From Marinomonas phaeophyticola (GTDB lineage: Bacteria; Pseudomonadota; Gammaproteobacteria; Pseudomonadales; Marinomonadaceae), in contig NZ_JAPUBN010000019.1 in NCBI RefSeq assembly GCF_026966905.1, positions 124,001-188,000 on the forward strand: 64,000 nucleotides of DNA, written 5' to 3'. The notes under the pieces were generated by a model that saw only the letters and a program-made list of their open reading frames with translations, was not told where the DNA came from and did not search any database. Both the position numbers and the translations under genes were made by a program. Shown one piece after another: positions 45,851 to 55,135 of the stretch; within the stretch, counting starts at the first letter, position 1; each line of letters opens with the position of its first letter.

Positions 45851-46359
45851 AGAATCTATTATATATTTTATTGATTTCAATGGTAGTTGGTTGTTCTAAT
45901 GCGCATATAAACTCTCAAGGGAGTGTGATTAATCTGATTCCAGTAAAATATCAGTATGATTTAACTTTAAAAGATGCTTCTAATTTTGAAACGTTACAAC
46001 GTGATTCTAAAGAGTATATCTATAAAAACATTACAGAATTAGTAAAAAGGGATATTGAGTTAAAATCATACTCTAAGGAAGGCGAGCTTCTTCTGGATAA
46101 TGCTCGTGAACTTTTGTTGTCTTTAGGGGTTTCTCCTAAAAAAATCACAGTTATCAAATCTAGCATATCTGAGACGGTGGACTTTTCATTAATAATGAAC
46201 AAGTATGAGGCTCAAGTGCCTGTTTGTAGGGACAGAAAAACGTCTGCTTATGGTGAGGATGATTTTGGTTGTACTGTAGACTCTTTGCGTTGGGCTAGTA
46301 TTGTTAGTCCAGAAAAGATGCTACCTCAGAATAGTCGATCTATACCTCTACAGGAGTGA
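45847..46359 (+). CDS. cpaD: CpaD/RcpB-like Tad lipoprotein
   Basis: A 170-residue lipoprotein; lipobox MVVGC with Cys16 follows a hydrophobic signal. The C-terminal FGCTVDSLRWASIVSPEKML matches the CpaD pattern (GC-x-x-x-N/R-x-A-x-x-x-DP). It is the outer-membrane partner of the secretin. The start overlaps the cpaC stop by four bases (ATGA). Sequence is otherwise divergent, as common for this subunit. Confidence 0.82.
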   Translation: MKNLLYILLISMVVGCSNAHINSQGSVINLIPVKYQYDLTLKDASNFETLQRDSKEYIYKNITELVKRDIELKSYSKEGELLLDNARELLLSLGVSPKKITVIKSSISETVDFSLIMNKYEAQVPVCRDRKTSAYGEDDFGCTVDSLRWASIVSPEKMLPQNSRSIPLQE

Positions 46360-46362
46360 CTT

Positions 46363-47631
46363 ATGTTTGATTTAGTTGATATTCTTAAAAATACCCGTGA
46401 AACTCATGATAAGGAAGATTCGTCTGTTAATGGGGTAAGTACGGCCTTTTTTTATCAGACAATAGAATGTCGTTCTCTTGTCGAAGAGACATATCGTTTT
46501 GATGATAAAATGGTACCAAAAGCGGTTAAATTTGATTTTGATGAAGTCGCAGGTAAAGTAACTGATGATGAATGTGAAATCGCAATATTTGAGTTAACGG
46601 ATAGCAGTACCTTAGCAGAAGATGCTGAGCGCTTAAGTCATCTTATTCCATCTTCTGTGTCAGTTATTATTATTGGATTAGCTGATTCTATTTCTACTGT
46701 AAGGATGTTAAAAGGCCTTGGCTTCTACTATGTGTTTTGGCCTATAAATAAGCAAGAGCTGTCAGAGTTTATTGCCGTTATAAATAAAAAACATCAAGAA
46801 GCTAATTTAGGTAATATTTATCGCCGCGCAAAACGAATTGCTGTGTTTGGCACAAAAGGTGGTATAGGTACTAGCTTGATTTCTGCAGAGCTAGCGTCAG
46901 CGTTATCCACCAAAAAGAGTGCGGATAGTTTATTAGTAAATCATAACTATGATTGCGGTGATCTTGACATTCAAATAGGCAGTGTAAAGCTAGATAAGAA
47001 ATCAGTCGCAAAAGGAAGGTTAACAACGGATCTTGATGAAACCTCTGTTAGGTCCTTAATGGTACCTTTAAACCCAAAATTAAGATATTTAGCGCTTGCC
47101 AAAGATGAGTTACATTCAGATGAAGTACGAGAGGTTACTGATATGGTGATTTCTTTAACAAGCTCTGAAGCTAATCTTATTGTTGAGGATCTGTCTGCTT
47201 CTGTGTCTTTTGATCGCTCACCAGAGTGGCTTTTAGATAATTTTAATATTGTTATTTTGGTTTTAGAAGCAAGTGTTTCTTCGTTAAGGGAGTCGGTTAA
47301 ACTAATTAAGCGCATTAGAAATATACAAAATAACAGCGAGAGTAATAAGTCTTTACGAATTATCGTTGTAGTGAACCATCATAGGCATAAAAAAATGGAG
47401 ACAGTGTCTATTGATGAAATATCGAAATATTTGTCCCATAAAGTTGATTATGAGTTGCCATATGAAGAGAATATTGCACAAGATATTTCTAAAGGAAAAA
47501 GGATAATCGATGGTGGAACAAGGTTTAGTCAAAACATTATCAAACTGTCATCTCAAATAGTAGGTGAGAATAAGTCATTTCAGCGGAAGAAATCATTTTT
47601 GCCTCGACTATTTTCAAAAAGTAATAAATAA
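46363..47631 (+). CDS. tadZ: TadZ/CpaE localisation ATPase-like protein
   Basis: A 422-residue ParA/MinD superfamily protein that places the Tad machine at the pole. An N-terminal receiver-like region (about 28-140) has no phospho-acceptor pattern. The P-loop region is IAVFGTKGGIGTSLIS (159-174); the second lysine of KGGxGKT is replaced by Thr, as known for TadZ proteins, which bind but hardly hydrolyse ATP. VVNHHRHKKMETVSIDEI is the later segment. It sits four bases after cpaD. Confidence 0.92.
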   Translation: MFDLVDILKNTRETHDKEDSSVNGVSTAFFYQTIECRSLVEETYRFDDKMVPKAVKFDFDEVAGKVTDDECEIAIFELTDSSTLAEDAERLSHLIPSSVSVIIIGLADSISTVRMLKGLGFYYVFWPINKQELSEFIAVINKKHQEANLGNIYRRAKRIAVFGTKGGIGTSLISAELASALSTKKSADSLLVNHNYDCGDLDIQIGSVKLDKKSVAKGRLTTDLDETSVRSLMVPLNPKLRYLALAKDELHSDEVREVTDMVISLTSSEANLIVEDLSASVSFDRSPEWLLDNFNIVILVLEASVSSLRESVKLIKRIRNIQNNSESNKSLRIIVVVNHHRHKKMETVSIDEISKYLSHKVDYELPYEENIAQDISKGKRIIDGGTRFSQNIIKLSSQIVGENKSFQRKKSFLPRLFSKSNK

Positions 47632-47659
47632 AATTTAAGTGATTATAATAGGATTATAA

Positions 47660-48937
47660 ATGCTTGGTACTAAGGCTGTTTATAGAAAGTTACGTAATGA
47701 AATTTTTGAGGCTTTAGATGCGGAAGCAATCTCTAAACTGACAAAAGAAGATTTGTCACGTCAGTTACTTAGTGCTGTTGACTTACTTATTCAAAAAGAT
47801 AAGTTGTTGATTCCCACTACAGTTAGGCAAGATTATGTAAAATCTCTTCGTAACGAACTTATTGGTCTGGGTCCATTACAAGTGCTAATGGAGGATGACA
47901 CTATTGCTGATATTATGGTTAATGGTCCAGATAATGTTTATATCGAACGGAATGGTTTAGTTGAAAAAAGTGATGTTGAGTTTGTTGATAATCAACAACT
48001 TATAGAAGTATGTAAAAGAATAGCATCTAGAGTAGGGAGGCGAGTTGATGAGTCTGTACCCTTGTGTGATGCTCGTCTTGCTGATGGTAGTCGGGTCAAT
48101 ATCGTTTTACCTCCAATTGCCATAGACGGCGCTTCAATTTCAATTCGTAAATTTAAAAAACACAGTATCGACTTAGAAAAACTGGTCGAATTCGGCGCTA
48201 TGTCTCCTGAAATGGCACGGGTGTTAATGATTGCAGCGAGATGTCGAGTTAATATTGTTATATCTGGAGGGACTGGGTCAGGTAAAACAACCATGATGAA
48301 TGCCTTGTCTCAATATATTGCAGAAAATCAGAGGATAGTGACTATTGAGGATGCCGCCGAACTTAGGTTGTTGCAACCTCATGTGGTACGTTTGGAGACT
48401 CGGACTGCTGGTATTGAAGGAACAGGTGCTATAGGGCAGAGAGAGTTGGTCATTAACTCTCTTCGTATGAGGCCTGATCGCATTATAATTGGTGAGTGTC
48501 GAGGCCCTGAAGCATTTGAAATGTTACAAGCTATGAACACTGGACATGATGGCTCTATGACCACTTTACACGCAAATACCCCAAGAGATGCGATGTCACG
48601 TGTAGAGAGTATGGTGATGATGGCCACAGCCTCGCTACCACTAGAAGCAATACGTAGAACGGTAGTAAGTGCCGTAGATATTATTGTACAAATAAGTCGT
48701 TTACATGATGGTAGTCGTAAAGTAACCCATATTAGTGAGGTTATAGGGCTTGAAGGCAGTAATGTTGTGATGGAAGATATCTTTAAATTTGAAAGTGGTG
48801 AACAGTCAAGAGATTCAGGTAAAATTCAAGGGAAATTTGTTACGTCTGGTCTCATGCAACGCTCCATACTAATGGAAAAAGCGCGGTCTTATGGGTTGGC
48901 TGAAGAGTTAAACAAACTATTTAGTTTAAGGAAATAA
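47660..48937 (+). CDS. tadA: Tad secretion ATPase TadA/CpaF
   Basis: The hexameric motor of pilus extension and retraction, 425 residues. Walker A is SGGTGSGKTTM (202-212), the Asp box lies in TIEDAAELRL, Walker B in PDRIIIGECRGPEA, and the His box is GHDGSMTTLHAN. An N-terminal helical domain has LGPLQVLMEDDTIADIMVNG. It sits in the cytoplasm against the TadB/TadC platform. It follows tadZ and is directly followed by tadB. Confidence 0.96.
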   Translation: MLGTKAVYRKLRNEIFEALDAEAISKLTKEDLSRQLLSAVDLLIQKDKLLIPTTVRQDYVKSLRNELIGLGPLQVLMEDDTIADIMVNGPDNVYIERNGLVEKSDVEFVDNQQLIEVCKRIASRVGRRVDESVPLCDARLADGSRVNIVLPPIAIDGASISIRKFKKHSIDLEKLVEFGAMSPEMARVLMIAARCRVNIVISGGTGSGKTTMMNALSQYIAENQRIVTIEDAAELRLLQPHVVRLETRTAGIEGTGAIGQRELVINSLRMRPDRIIIGECRGPEAFEMLQAMNTGHDGSMTTLHANTPRDAMSRVESMVMMATASLPLEAIRRTVVSAVDIIVQISRLHDGSRKVTHISEVIGLEGSNVVMEDIFKFESGEQSRDSGKIQGKFVTSGLMQRSILMEKARSYGLAEELNKLFSLRK

Positions 48938-48938
48938 G

Positions 48939-49865
48939 ATGATTTATATTTTTATAATAGTATGTAGTTTTGGTCTATATTTTATGTATCTCGGAGTAAA
49001 AGAGATGCGTGCTAGATTAAACTTTTTAGATGAACAAAAAGATTTTTTTTATGAAACTTCCCTTGAGGAAAATAGCGCGATTGATCTAGAGCGATTAAGC
49101 TATATTCCCTGGTATCGAAGAGCGTCAAGGGCTTACTCGAATTTATCAAAGGAATTGGGCGCTTTTCCTACATTCAAATTAATAGTGTATTTTATGTGCT
49201 GTATGCTGGCTGGATATTATTTGAACTCAACCTTTTTTGGTTTTAGTTTAAAGCTAGCCTTGCCTGTATCCTTATTTTTCGGCTTTATTTTTGGTGCTCA
49301 GTATTTAAATTGGCAAGCAAAAAAACGATTTGATGAATCTTTTCCAGAGGCTCTGAATATGTTGGCAAGTGCCATCTCTGCTGGTGAAAGTCTAATGCAT
49401 TCTATTATCTATGTGGGAGAAAATATAGAAAGTTCAGTGGGGAAAGAATTTAAAAGAATGGGAGAGCATTTGAAAATAGGAGATTCTCCAGATGAGGTGT
49501 TTAGGAAGGCATGTACGCGCTTCCCTTATCCTGCATTTCGTTTTTTTGTCATCACGATGAGGGCGAATATTGCTCGAGGTGGTCAACTAAGAGGAATTAT
49601 TACTAATTTGAATCGAATTATGTTCGAAGCAAGAGCTATAGATAAGAAGAAATACGCTTTAACGTCAGAAGCTAGAGCTTCCGCGAAGATTGTTTTTGCA
49701 ATACCTTTTATTTTTTTATTTGGGGTGATGCGCTTTTTAATGCCTGAGAATTATTTTTTTGTGATGGAAGACGAGACGGGTAAACAAATTCTATATTACA
49801 TGTTGATAAGTGAAGCGATAGGTATGCTGATTATTTACCTGATTATGAAAGGGGTAAAAGCATGA
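48939..49865 (+). CDS. tadB: Tad platform protein TadB
   Basis: A 308-residue inner-membrane T2SSF-type protein. Hydrophobic segments lie near the N terminus (about 1-18), at about 75-115 and at the C terminus (about 248-305). The GspF-like cytoplasmic helices include SFPEALNMLASAISAGESLMHSI and FRFFVITMRANIARGGQLRGI. It forms a platform with TadC for the TadA motor. It starts one base after the tadA stop and overlaps tadC by four bases. Confidence 0.95.
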   Translation: MIYIFIIVCSFGLYFMYLGVKEMRARLNFLDEQKDFFYETSLEENSAIDLERLSYIPWYRRASRAYSNLSKELGAFPTFKLIVYFMCCMLAGYYLNSTFFGFSLKLALPVSLFFGFIFGAQYLNWQAKKRFDESFPEALNMLASAISAGESLMHSIIYVGENIESSVGKEFKRMGEHLKIGDSPDEVFRKACTRFPYPAFRFFVITMRANIARGGQLRGIITNLNRIMFEARAIDKKKYALTSEARASAKIVFAIPFIFLFGVMRFLMPENYFFVMEDETGKQILYYMLISEAIGMLIIYLIMKGVKA

Positions 49866-50725
49866 GCGACTTTTATCCTATTTTATTAATTGCTCTTCTC
49901 TCCTTAGGTTTCATGTTTATTTTGCAGAGTTTGACGATAACGCGTCAGCGAACAAAGTCACTATCTCGTGCTTTAGATGGAGATAATAAGAGTCAAAATA
50001 TTTTAACTAAAATTCGACTTTTCTTACTTTCACTTATTAGTATGAGTAATGAGGATGTAAGAGATAAGTTCATTGCTGCCGGCTTTTACGAAGCGAAATT
50101 TGCACCTTATTACTTTCCGTTTAAATATATATCTGCATTGTTGTTGCTTCTGTTGCTTTGGTATTTTGGCAGTGAATTGCTCTTTTTAAATAAAATTATG
50201 TATTCTATGTTTATTCTCATATTTTTTATAATCGTACCAGATGCTTATCTAGAGTTCAGAAAAAAAGCTTTATCCGCAAAAATAAGTCGACAACTACCGT
50301 ATTTAATTGACCTGTTAAGTGTGTGTGTGCAAACAGGGCTAACTATTGAAGCGTCAATATTCTATTTAACAAAAGAGATGATTGATTTTGATAAAGATAT
50401 GGCCTTTATGTTGAAAAAAGTGAGTGATAGATCTCAAATTAGCGGTATAAATAAAGCATTAAGCGATTTAATGGTGAGAGTGCCTACAAATGAAATGCGT
50501 AATTTTGTTTTCAGTTTGACTCAAAGTATAAAGTACGGCACGTCTATTCAACATGCTTTGGATACGTTAGCAAAAGATATTCGAGAGGTTCAAATATTAG
50601 AGTTAGAAGAGAAAGTCGGGAAGTTATCTGCAAAAATGTCCATTCCTCTTATATTGTTTATTATGTTCCCTATAGTGATACTTATTACCGCTCCTGGTGT
50701 TATGAGGATGATGGGGAATGTATAA
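49862..50725 (+). CDS. tadC: Tad platform protein TadC
   Basis: A 287-residue T2SSF-domain membrane protein paralogous to TadB: LPYLIDLLSVCVQTGLTIEASIFYL, then RVPTNEMRNFVFSLTQSIKYGTSIQHALDTLAKDI, with hydrophobic segments at about 5-20, 75-130 and 260-280. It overlaps tadB by four and tadD by eight bases. Confidence 0.95.
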   Translation: MSDFYPILLIALLSLGFMFILQSLTITRQRTKSLSRALDGDNKSQNILTKIRLFLLSLISMSNEDVRDKFIAAGFYEAKFAPYYFPFKYISALLLLLLLWYFGSELLFLNKIMYSMFILIFFIIVPDAYLEFRKKALSAKISRQLPYLIDLLSVCVQTGLTIEASIFYLTKEMIDFDKDMAFMLKKVSDRSQISGINKALSDLMVRVPTNEMRNFVFSLTQSIKYGTSIQHALDTLAKDIREVQILELEEKVGKLSAKMSIPLILFIMFPIVILITAPGVMRMMGNV

Positions 50726-52091
50726 TAAAACTATATTGACCTTTATTATATTTTTGATTATTTCAGGTTGTGCCCCTCAAATTATTAACTCAGACCAGGA
50801 AATGCTTCAAAAAGAGAAAAGCGAATCTTTAATGATTCAGGCTAAAAATTACAGTGGGTTAATTGACCTCTATACATCTCAATTGTCATTAACAACATTA
50901 ATTCCAGAGGATCGTGATGCTTTACGATTTAAACTAGCGTCGGTTTATTACGAAGCGGGCGACTCAGAGGCCTCTTTATTTCAATTAAGATTACTTCCAG
51001 AAAATAGCATCCAAACCAAAGAGCGATATTTACTGCAAGCAAAAGCTCAATATAAAGAGTTAGAATTTGAACTATCGCAACAAGCACTGGATAAAGCGTT
51101 CTCTTTTGATGAGCAATACGCCGCCGCCTATAATTTTCAGGGTATATTATTTACAGAGAAGGGCGAGATTTATGATGCCAGAAAATCTTTTACAATCGCC
51201 CGAGAAAACTCCTTTAATGATATTGCGGTAAGAAATAACTTAGCTATGCTTGATATATTAGAGGGGGACTTTGAATCTGCGTTAAATATTTTGTTGCCTA
51301 TTTTGCACTCTGGTCAATCGGATAACATGGTAAAAGCCAATCTAATTCTTATCTATGCTAAATTAAGTAAATTTAAAGAGTTTCGCGCTATGCTTGGGAA
51401 AAACTTTTCAGATGAGGAGGTTATTGAGCGTTTTAAATTGATGCATGATTTGGAAATTGAAAGTAACAAGCGTGCAGAAATAAATGAATCAAAGCGACTT
51501 AACATAGACGCTAATTTTTTGAAAGAAAAATTAATTATAGGGAATACGAGTACAAAGGGTGTAGAAAGCGATAGTGATAGCTTTGTATACGACAATGCTC
51601 CAAGTGTTTCCTTTCCATCATTAGAGGAAACACTCATACTTCCAAGTAAAATGAATACTCGAATAATAAATAAAAATACGGAAGAGCCGGGCTGGAGTGT
51701 ATATATGAAACAGTCCGATCCATTAGAGTCGTTTCTGGTTCACAACGTTGATCGTATTTCATCTGTAAATGGCAGTATTAAAATCTTAGGTATCAATTAT
51801 CAGCTCAAAGATAATTCCCATAATTTCACCATTTCATTCGATCAACCAATTATGGACTATAATAGTTTTGATTTATTGGCTGGCAACCAATGGATTGTAG
51901 ATCTAAAGGGGCGCTTCAATGCTCCGGAAAAGAGTATTTTTGTGTTTGATAGTAAGTTGGTTGAGCAATCCAAGCTTAGTCTATACCCTGATTTTGCACG
52001 AGTTACCTTTCAAATGAAAAGCAGTACATCACAACCTCCGATATTGACAGTGAATAAGAATACATTATTAGTTAAATGGAATTCTGTATGA
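50718..52091 (+). CDS. tadD: TadD TPR lipoprotein with C-terminal AMIN-like domain
   Basis: A 457-residue lipoprotein: lipobox IISGC with Cys18. Residues about 65-235 hold TPR-like helical repeats (for example YAAAYNFQGILFTEKGEIYDARKSF and LAMLDILEGDFESALNILLPIL), the usual TadD core and about its usual whole length. A linker (about 240-340) leads to a beta-rich domain (about 345-455) with HNFTISFDQPIMDYNSFDLL, WIVDLKGRF and ARVTFQMKS, the AMIN pattern of PilQ and AmiC that binds peptidoglycan. The fusion is unusual for TadD. It overlaps tadE by four bases. Confidence 0.85.
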   Translation: MYNKTILTFIIFLIISGCAPQIINSDQEMLQKEKSESLMIQAKNYSGLIDLYTSQLSLTTLIPEDRDALRFKLASVYYEAGDSEASLFQLRLLPENSIQTKERYLLQAKAQYKELEFELSQQALDKAFSFDEQYAAAYNFQGILFTEKGEIYDARKSFTIARENSFNDIAVRNNLAMLDILEGDFESALNILLPILHSGQSDNMVKANLILIYAKLSKFKEFRAMLGKNFSDEEVIERFKLMHDLEIESNKRAEINESKRLNIDANFLKEKLIIGNTSTKGVESDSDSFVYDNAPSVSFPSLEETLILPSKMNTRIINKNTEEPGWSVYMKQSDPLESFLVHNVDRISSVNGSIKILGINYQLKDNSHNFTISFDQPIMDYNSFDLLAGNQWIVDLKGRFNAPEKSIFVFDSKLVEQSKLSLYPDFARVTFQMKSSTSQPPILTVNKNTLLVKWNSV

Positions 52092-52567
52092 AGAAATTAC
52101 TTGTAAGTCGTAAAGATAAAAAAGGTGTTGTAGCAATTGAGTTTGCTTTAGGTTTTTTTGCTTTTGTATCTCTATTTCTTCTCTGGGGAGAAATGGCTGT
52201 AATGGGTTTTTTCTCATCCGTACTGGACTATTCTGTTTCGGAAGCGTCTAGAGAGGTAAGAACAACATCTGCTGAAGATTATAAGGCAGAGTTTGTTAAG
52301 CGAATAAAAACAAATAACGATTTATGGTCTAACTTTATAGACACGAATAAGTTTACGATAAGCGTTAAGTATTATGATGATATTGGATCAATCGCAGATG
52401 ATAAGAATTTTGGGCATGATAATGCCACACTTTCAACTCTCGCAGTATACAAAATTGACTATGATTATACTCCTGTTTTTAGCTTATTTTATGATGACGG
52501 CACTGTAAAGCTGTCTAGGCAAGTGATTAACCTACAGGAGTATGAGCGTAATGAGTTTACTCAATAA
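52088..52567 (+). CDS. tadE: TadE family pseudopilin
   Basis: A 159-residue pseudopilin. A basic leader MKKLLVSRKDKKG is followed by VVAIEFALGFFAFVSLFLLW: the cleavage glycine and Glu+5 before a hydrophobic helix. It is cut by TadV. The ATG at 52088 overlaps the tadD stop (ATGA); the frame is open to 52076 but this coupled start is better. It overlaps tadF by 17 bases. Confidence 0.9.
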   Translation: MKKLLVSRKDKKGVVAIEFALGFFAFVSLFLLWGEMAVMGFFSSVLDYSVSEASREVRTTSAEDYKAEFVKRIKTNNDLWSNFIDTNKFTISVKYYDDIGSIADDKNFGHDNATLSTLAVYKIDYDYTPVFSLFYDDGTVKLSRQVINLQEYERNEFTQ

Positions 52568-53120
52568 TGAAAGCAGCAAGTCTTCTCAGAGAGGGTTGTT
52601 TGCTATTGAATTTGCACTCGTAGGAGTCTTTTTTGCGGCTCTACTGGTGTTTACTGAAGATGTGGTTATTAAACAATCGATTAAGGGAAAGCTAGATCGC
52701 TTGTCTTATTCCTTAGTAAACATTGTTAGAGAAAGGACTCAGCTGTACAATAAAAGTGATCAAATGAGTCTTGCTGAAGCAAATGATTTATTGAAAGTGG
52801 CTACTCGATCTCTTAAAGAAACAATGGGAAATTTTGAAGAGGGCAGGTTGGGTTTGGTTATTGAACAACAAAAATTCAAAGCGAATTTATCCCCTGAACC
52901 TGTTAGAGCAAATATAGAAAGCTTCAAGTTGGGTGGTTATAATTGTGATCCTGCTGAATCGATAGATCAAAGAATAGGTTTGGCTCCAGTTAGTTTGTTA
53001 GGAAGAAAGGTTACTTTGTATCAAGTTACTTTGTGCTATCAATCGGATAATTTGTATGGGGATCTAATAGGCGAGACTCATGAATTAGTTCGATCAACAT
53101 CTATTACTGTAGAACGATAA
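52551..53120 (+). CDS. tadF: TadF-like pseudopilin
   Basis: A 189-residue pseudopilin with SSQRG/LFAIEFALVGVFFAALLVF, the same cleavage motif as TadE. A cysteine pair near 125 and 158 may form a disulfide in the extracytoplasmic part. The start is the ATG at 52551, 10 bases after AGGAG; the in-frame ATG at 52542 is only one base from it. It overlaps the tadE 3' end and lies 19 bases before tadG. Confidence 0.85.
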   Translation: MSLLNNESSKSSQRGLFAIEFALVGVFFAALLVFTEDVVIKQSIKGKLDRLSYSLVNIVRERTQLYNKSDQMSLAEANDLLKVATRSLKETMGNFEEGRLGLVIEQQKFKANLSPEPVRANIESFKLGGYNCDPAESIDQRIGLAPVSLLGRKVTLYQVTLCYQSDNLYGDLIGETHELVRSTSITVER

Positions 53121-53139
53121 GTTAACAGTGAGGAATACT

Positions 53140-54426
53140 ATGTATATCAAACAAAAAAGCTCTCAAAAGGGGCTTGCAGCTATAATTTTTGTGATAATGT
53201 TTCCTTTTATGTTTGGGATATTTATACTCGGTGTCGAGGGCAGTCGCTACATGCAGGAGCATGCTCGTTTAGGTGATGCCGCTGAAGCAGCCTCATTAGC
53301 GATAGCTGCCAATAACGGTAATGCAGCAAGTAATAAAAAATTTGCCTTGGACTTTGTTAATGCTTATAGCGATGATGCGACGCTTACTCTTAGCGACATT
53401 AGTATTGTTGAGAAGACTTGCAAGCAAATTTATGGCAATAATTGTGGTAAGCCAGGTGTTTACGACAAAGATGGGAATCAATTTGTAGAATATAAGGTAG
53501 CAATTAATACCAAATACCAAAGCTTTTTCCCCGGCAGTGATTATCATCAAGGGTTTGATGAAAATCAGGCTATGTCGGCCAATTCTGTTGCACGAAAGTT
53601 TCGAGGAGACACTGTTGACGTTGCATTCGTTGGTGACTTTTCTGGGTCAATGTACTCTTATTGGAATGGACAGAGGAAATACAAAGGAGTTTTAAATGTT
53701 ATTAATAATATCTCGGATGAGCTTGACCAGTTTAACAAATTAGATGCTGTGTCTGGTAGTGAATCAAGAAGTCAGGTTGCGTTTATTGGTTATAATAGTT
53801 ATACCAGTGATGGCGTAAATTACTATAGTAATCTAACTTATACAGGGAATTCGCTTCTAAATTATATATTAGGCGCAACCCGACTTAACAACCTGATAGA
53901 CTTAACAAGTACAATAAATTATGTCTCGACAGCGGTAACACCAAAAATAATGTATAACTATCGTGCCCCAGGGGCAAGATTTAAAAATGTACCTTTAACG
54001 TCTGATATTACTTCATTTAAGTCAGATATTAAAAACTTTCAACCTAACTATGGTACGTCGTCTTATGAGGGGTTGATCTCTGCAGCTAGAATCATTTCAG
54101 AAGGAGTGAATAGAAAGAAACTAATTTTTATTCTTTCTGACGGTGCGGATAACTATCAAAATGTTGCCAATAATTTATACAACGGTGGCTTGTGCGATAA
54201 TATTCGGAAGGATTTGAATAGTAAGGTAATTTCTGGGAAGAACGTGGAATCTGCTATAGTGGTAATAGGGTTTGGGTACAACATAAGTAGCAATCCTGGT
54301 ATACAGACATGTGCAGGCTCAGATAATGTCTATTCAGCGGTTGATTACGATGATATCTTCAATACCATTTTAGAGTTAATTATGGAAGAAGTAGGTCATA
54401 ACTACAGTAAAGATTATAAGGTTTAA
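53140..54426 (+). CDS. tadG: TadG-like protein with VWA domain
   Basis: A 428-residue protein with an N-terminal pseudopilin-like segment (QKGLAAIIFVIMFPFMFGIFILGVEGSRYMQEHARLGDAAEAASLA) and a von Willebrand A domain from about residue 160: VDVAFVGDFSGSM with MIDAS Asp166-x-Ser-x-Ser, a central conserved region, then LIFILSDGADN. The VWA metal site looks intact, suggesting adhesion or protein contact at the cell surface. ATG 53140 has AGGA 5 bases upstream; a GTG at 53128 has none. Last but one gene of the Tad operon. Confidence 0.9.
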   Translation: MYIKQKSSQKGLAAIIFVIMFPFMFGIFILGVEGSRYMQEHARLGDAAEAASLAIAANNGNAASNKKFALDFVNAYSDDATLTLSDISIVEKTCKQIYGNNCGKPGVYDKDGNQFVEYKVAINTKYQSFFPGSDYHQGFDENQAMSANSVARKFRGDTVDVAFVGDFSGSMYSYWNGQRKYKGVLNVINNISDELDQFNKLDAVSGSESRSQVAFIGYNSYTSDGVNYYSNLTYTGNSLLNYILGATRLNNLIDLTSTINYVSTAVTPKIMYNYRAPGARFKNVPLTSDITSFKSDIKNFQPNYGTSSYEGLISAARIISEGVNRKKLIFILSDGADNYQNVANNLYNGGLCDNIRKDLNSKVISGKNVESAIVVIGFGYNISSNPGIQTCAGSDNVYSAVDYDDIFNTILELIMEEVGHNYSKDYKV

Positions 54427-54432
54427 TTAATA

Positions 54433-55071
54433 ATGAAAAATAAATTCATGTCTTTGACTCTACTTTCTCTTCTAAGTTCATCTGCTTTTGCAGGGGGATA
54501 TACAGAAGCGTTACAAATATATTGCTCAAAAGATCATGGCAGCTCAAGCTTCACTGTCTCAGTCGGCAATGCGATACCCATTTATAATAGGCAGCATCCT
54601 TTGTCGTATGTTGTAGGTGATTCTATAGAGCAACCTATTGATAACGTATTTATTAAAACACTTGAGTACACTGGTCTTACAAGTGAGTGCGCGGAATACT
54701 TGATTAAGCATGGTAATATTACAACTGAGAAAACATCAGCTGATGCTATTGTAGGAAGAGTGTTTTTTGGTTTTGACCAAGCGAGCTTAAGTAAAGAGTC
54801 AAAGCATGTTTTGGATGAAGTGATTAAAACATTAAAATCTAGTGAGTCCAGTTTGAAATTAGAAGGCAATACTGACTCTACTGGGAGTATTGAATATAAT
54901 TTAGCTTTAGGTTTGAAAAGAGCTTCAGGTGTAGACAGCTACGTCGTTGATAATGGAATATCACCGTCCAGAACGGATGTGCTATCTAATGGTGAAAGTG
55001 CCCCGATAGCGGACAACAAAACGCCAAAAGGCAGAGCTCAAAATCGTCGCGTAGATATAGTCGTAAACTAA
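54433..55071 (+). CDS. OmpA-family protein of the Tad locus
   Basis: A 212-residue exported protein: signal peptide about 1-20 (ending SSSAFA), then a divergent N-terminal region and a C-terminal OmpA peptidoglycan-binding domain (about 105-212: GRVFFGFDQASLSKESKHVLDEV, LEGNTDSTGSIEYNLALGLKRASGV, PKGRAQNRRVDIVV). The usual GHTD reads GNTD. The diaminopimelate-binding Asp and Arg remain. Seven bases after tadG and before a terminator, so part of the Tad operon, probably fixing the machine to the wall. Confidence 0.92.
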   Translation: MKNKFMSLTLLSLLSSSAFAGGYTEALQIYCSKDHGSSSFTVSVGNAIPIYNRQHPLSYVVGDSIEQPIDNVFIKTLEYTGLTSECAEYLIKHGNITTEKTSADAIVGRVFFGFDQASLSKESKHVLDEVIKTLKSSESSLKLEGNTDSTGSIEYNLALGLKRASGVDSYVVDNGISPSRTDVLSNGESAPIADNKTPKGRAQNRRVDIVVN

Positions 55072-55088
55072 TGAGTTAATATTAGTAT

Positions 55089-55120
55089 AAAAAAAGCCAC
55101 TTCAGTGAAGTGGCTTTTTT
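55089..55120. terminator. Bidirectional terminator after the Tad locus
   Basis: AAAAAAGCCACTTC (55090-55103), loop AGT, GAAGTGGCTTTTTT (55107-55120). It ends the Tad operon on the plus strand and purD on the minus strand. Confidence 0.93.
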
Positions 55121-55135
55121 GTTTGTAAAGTATGT

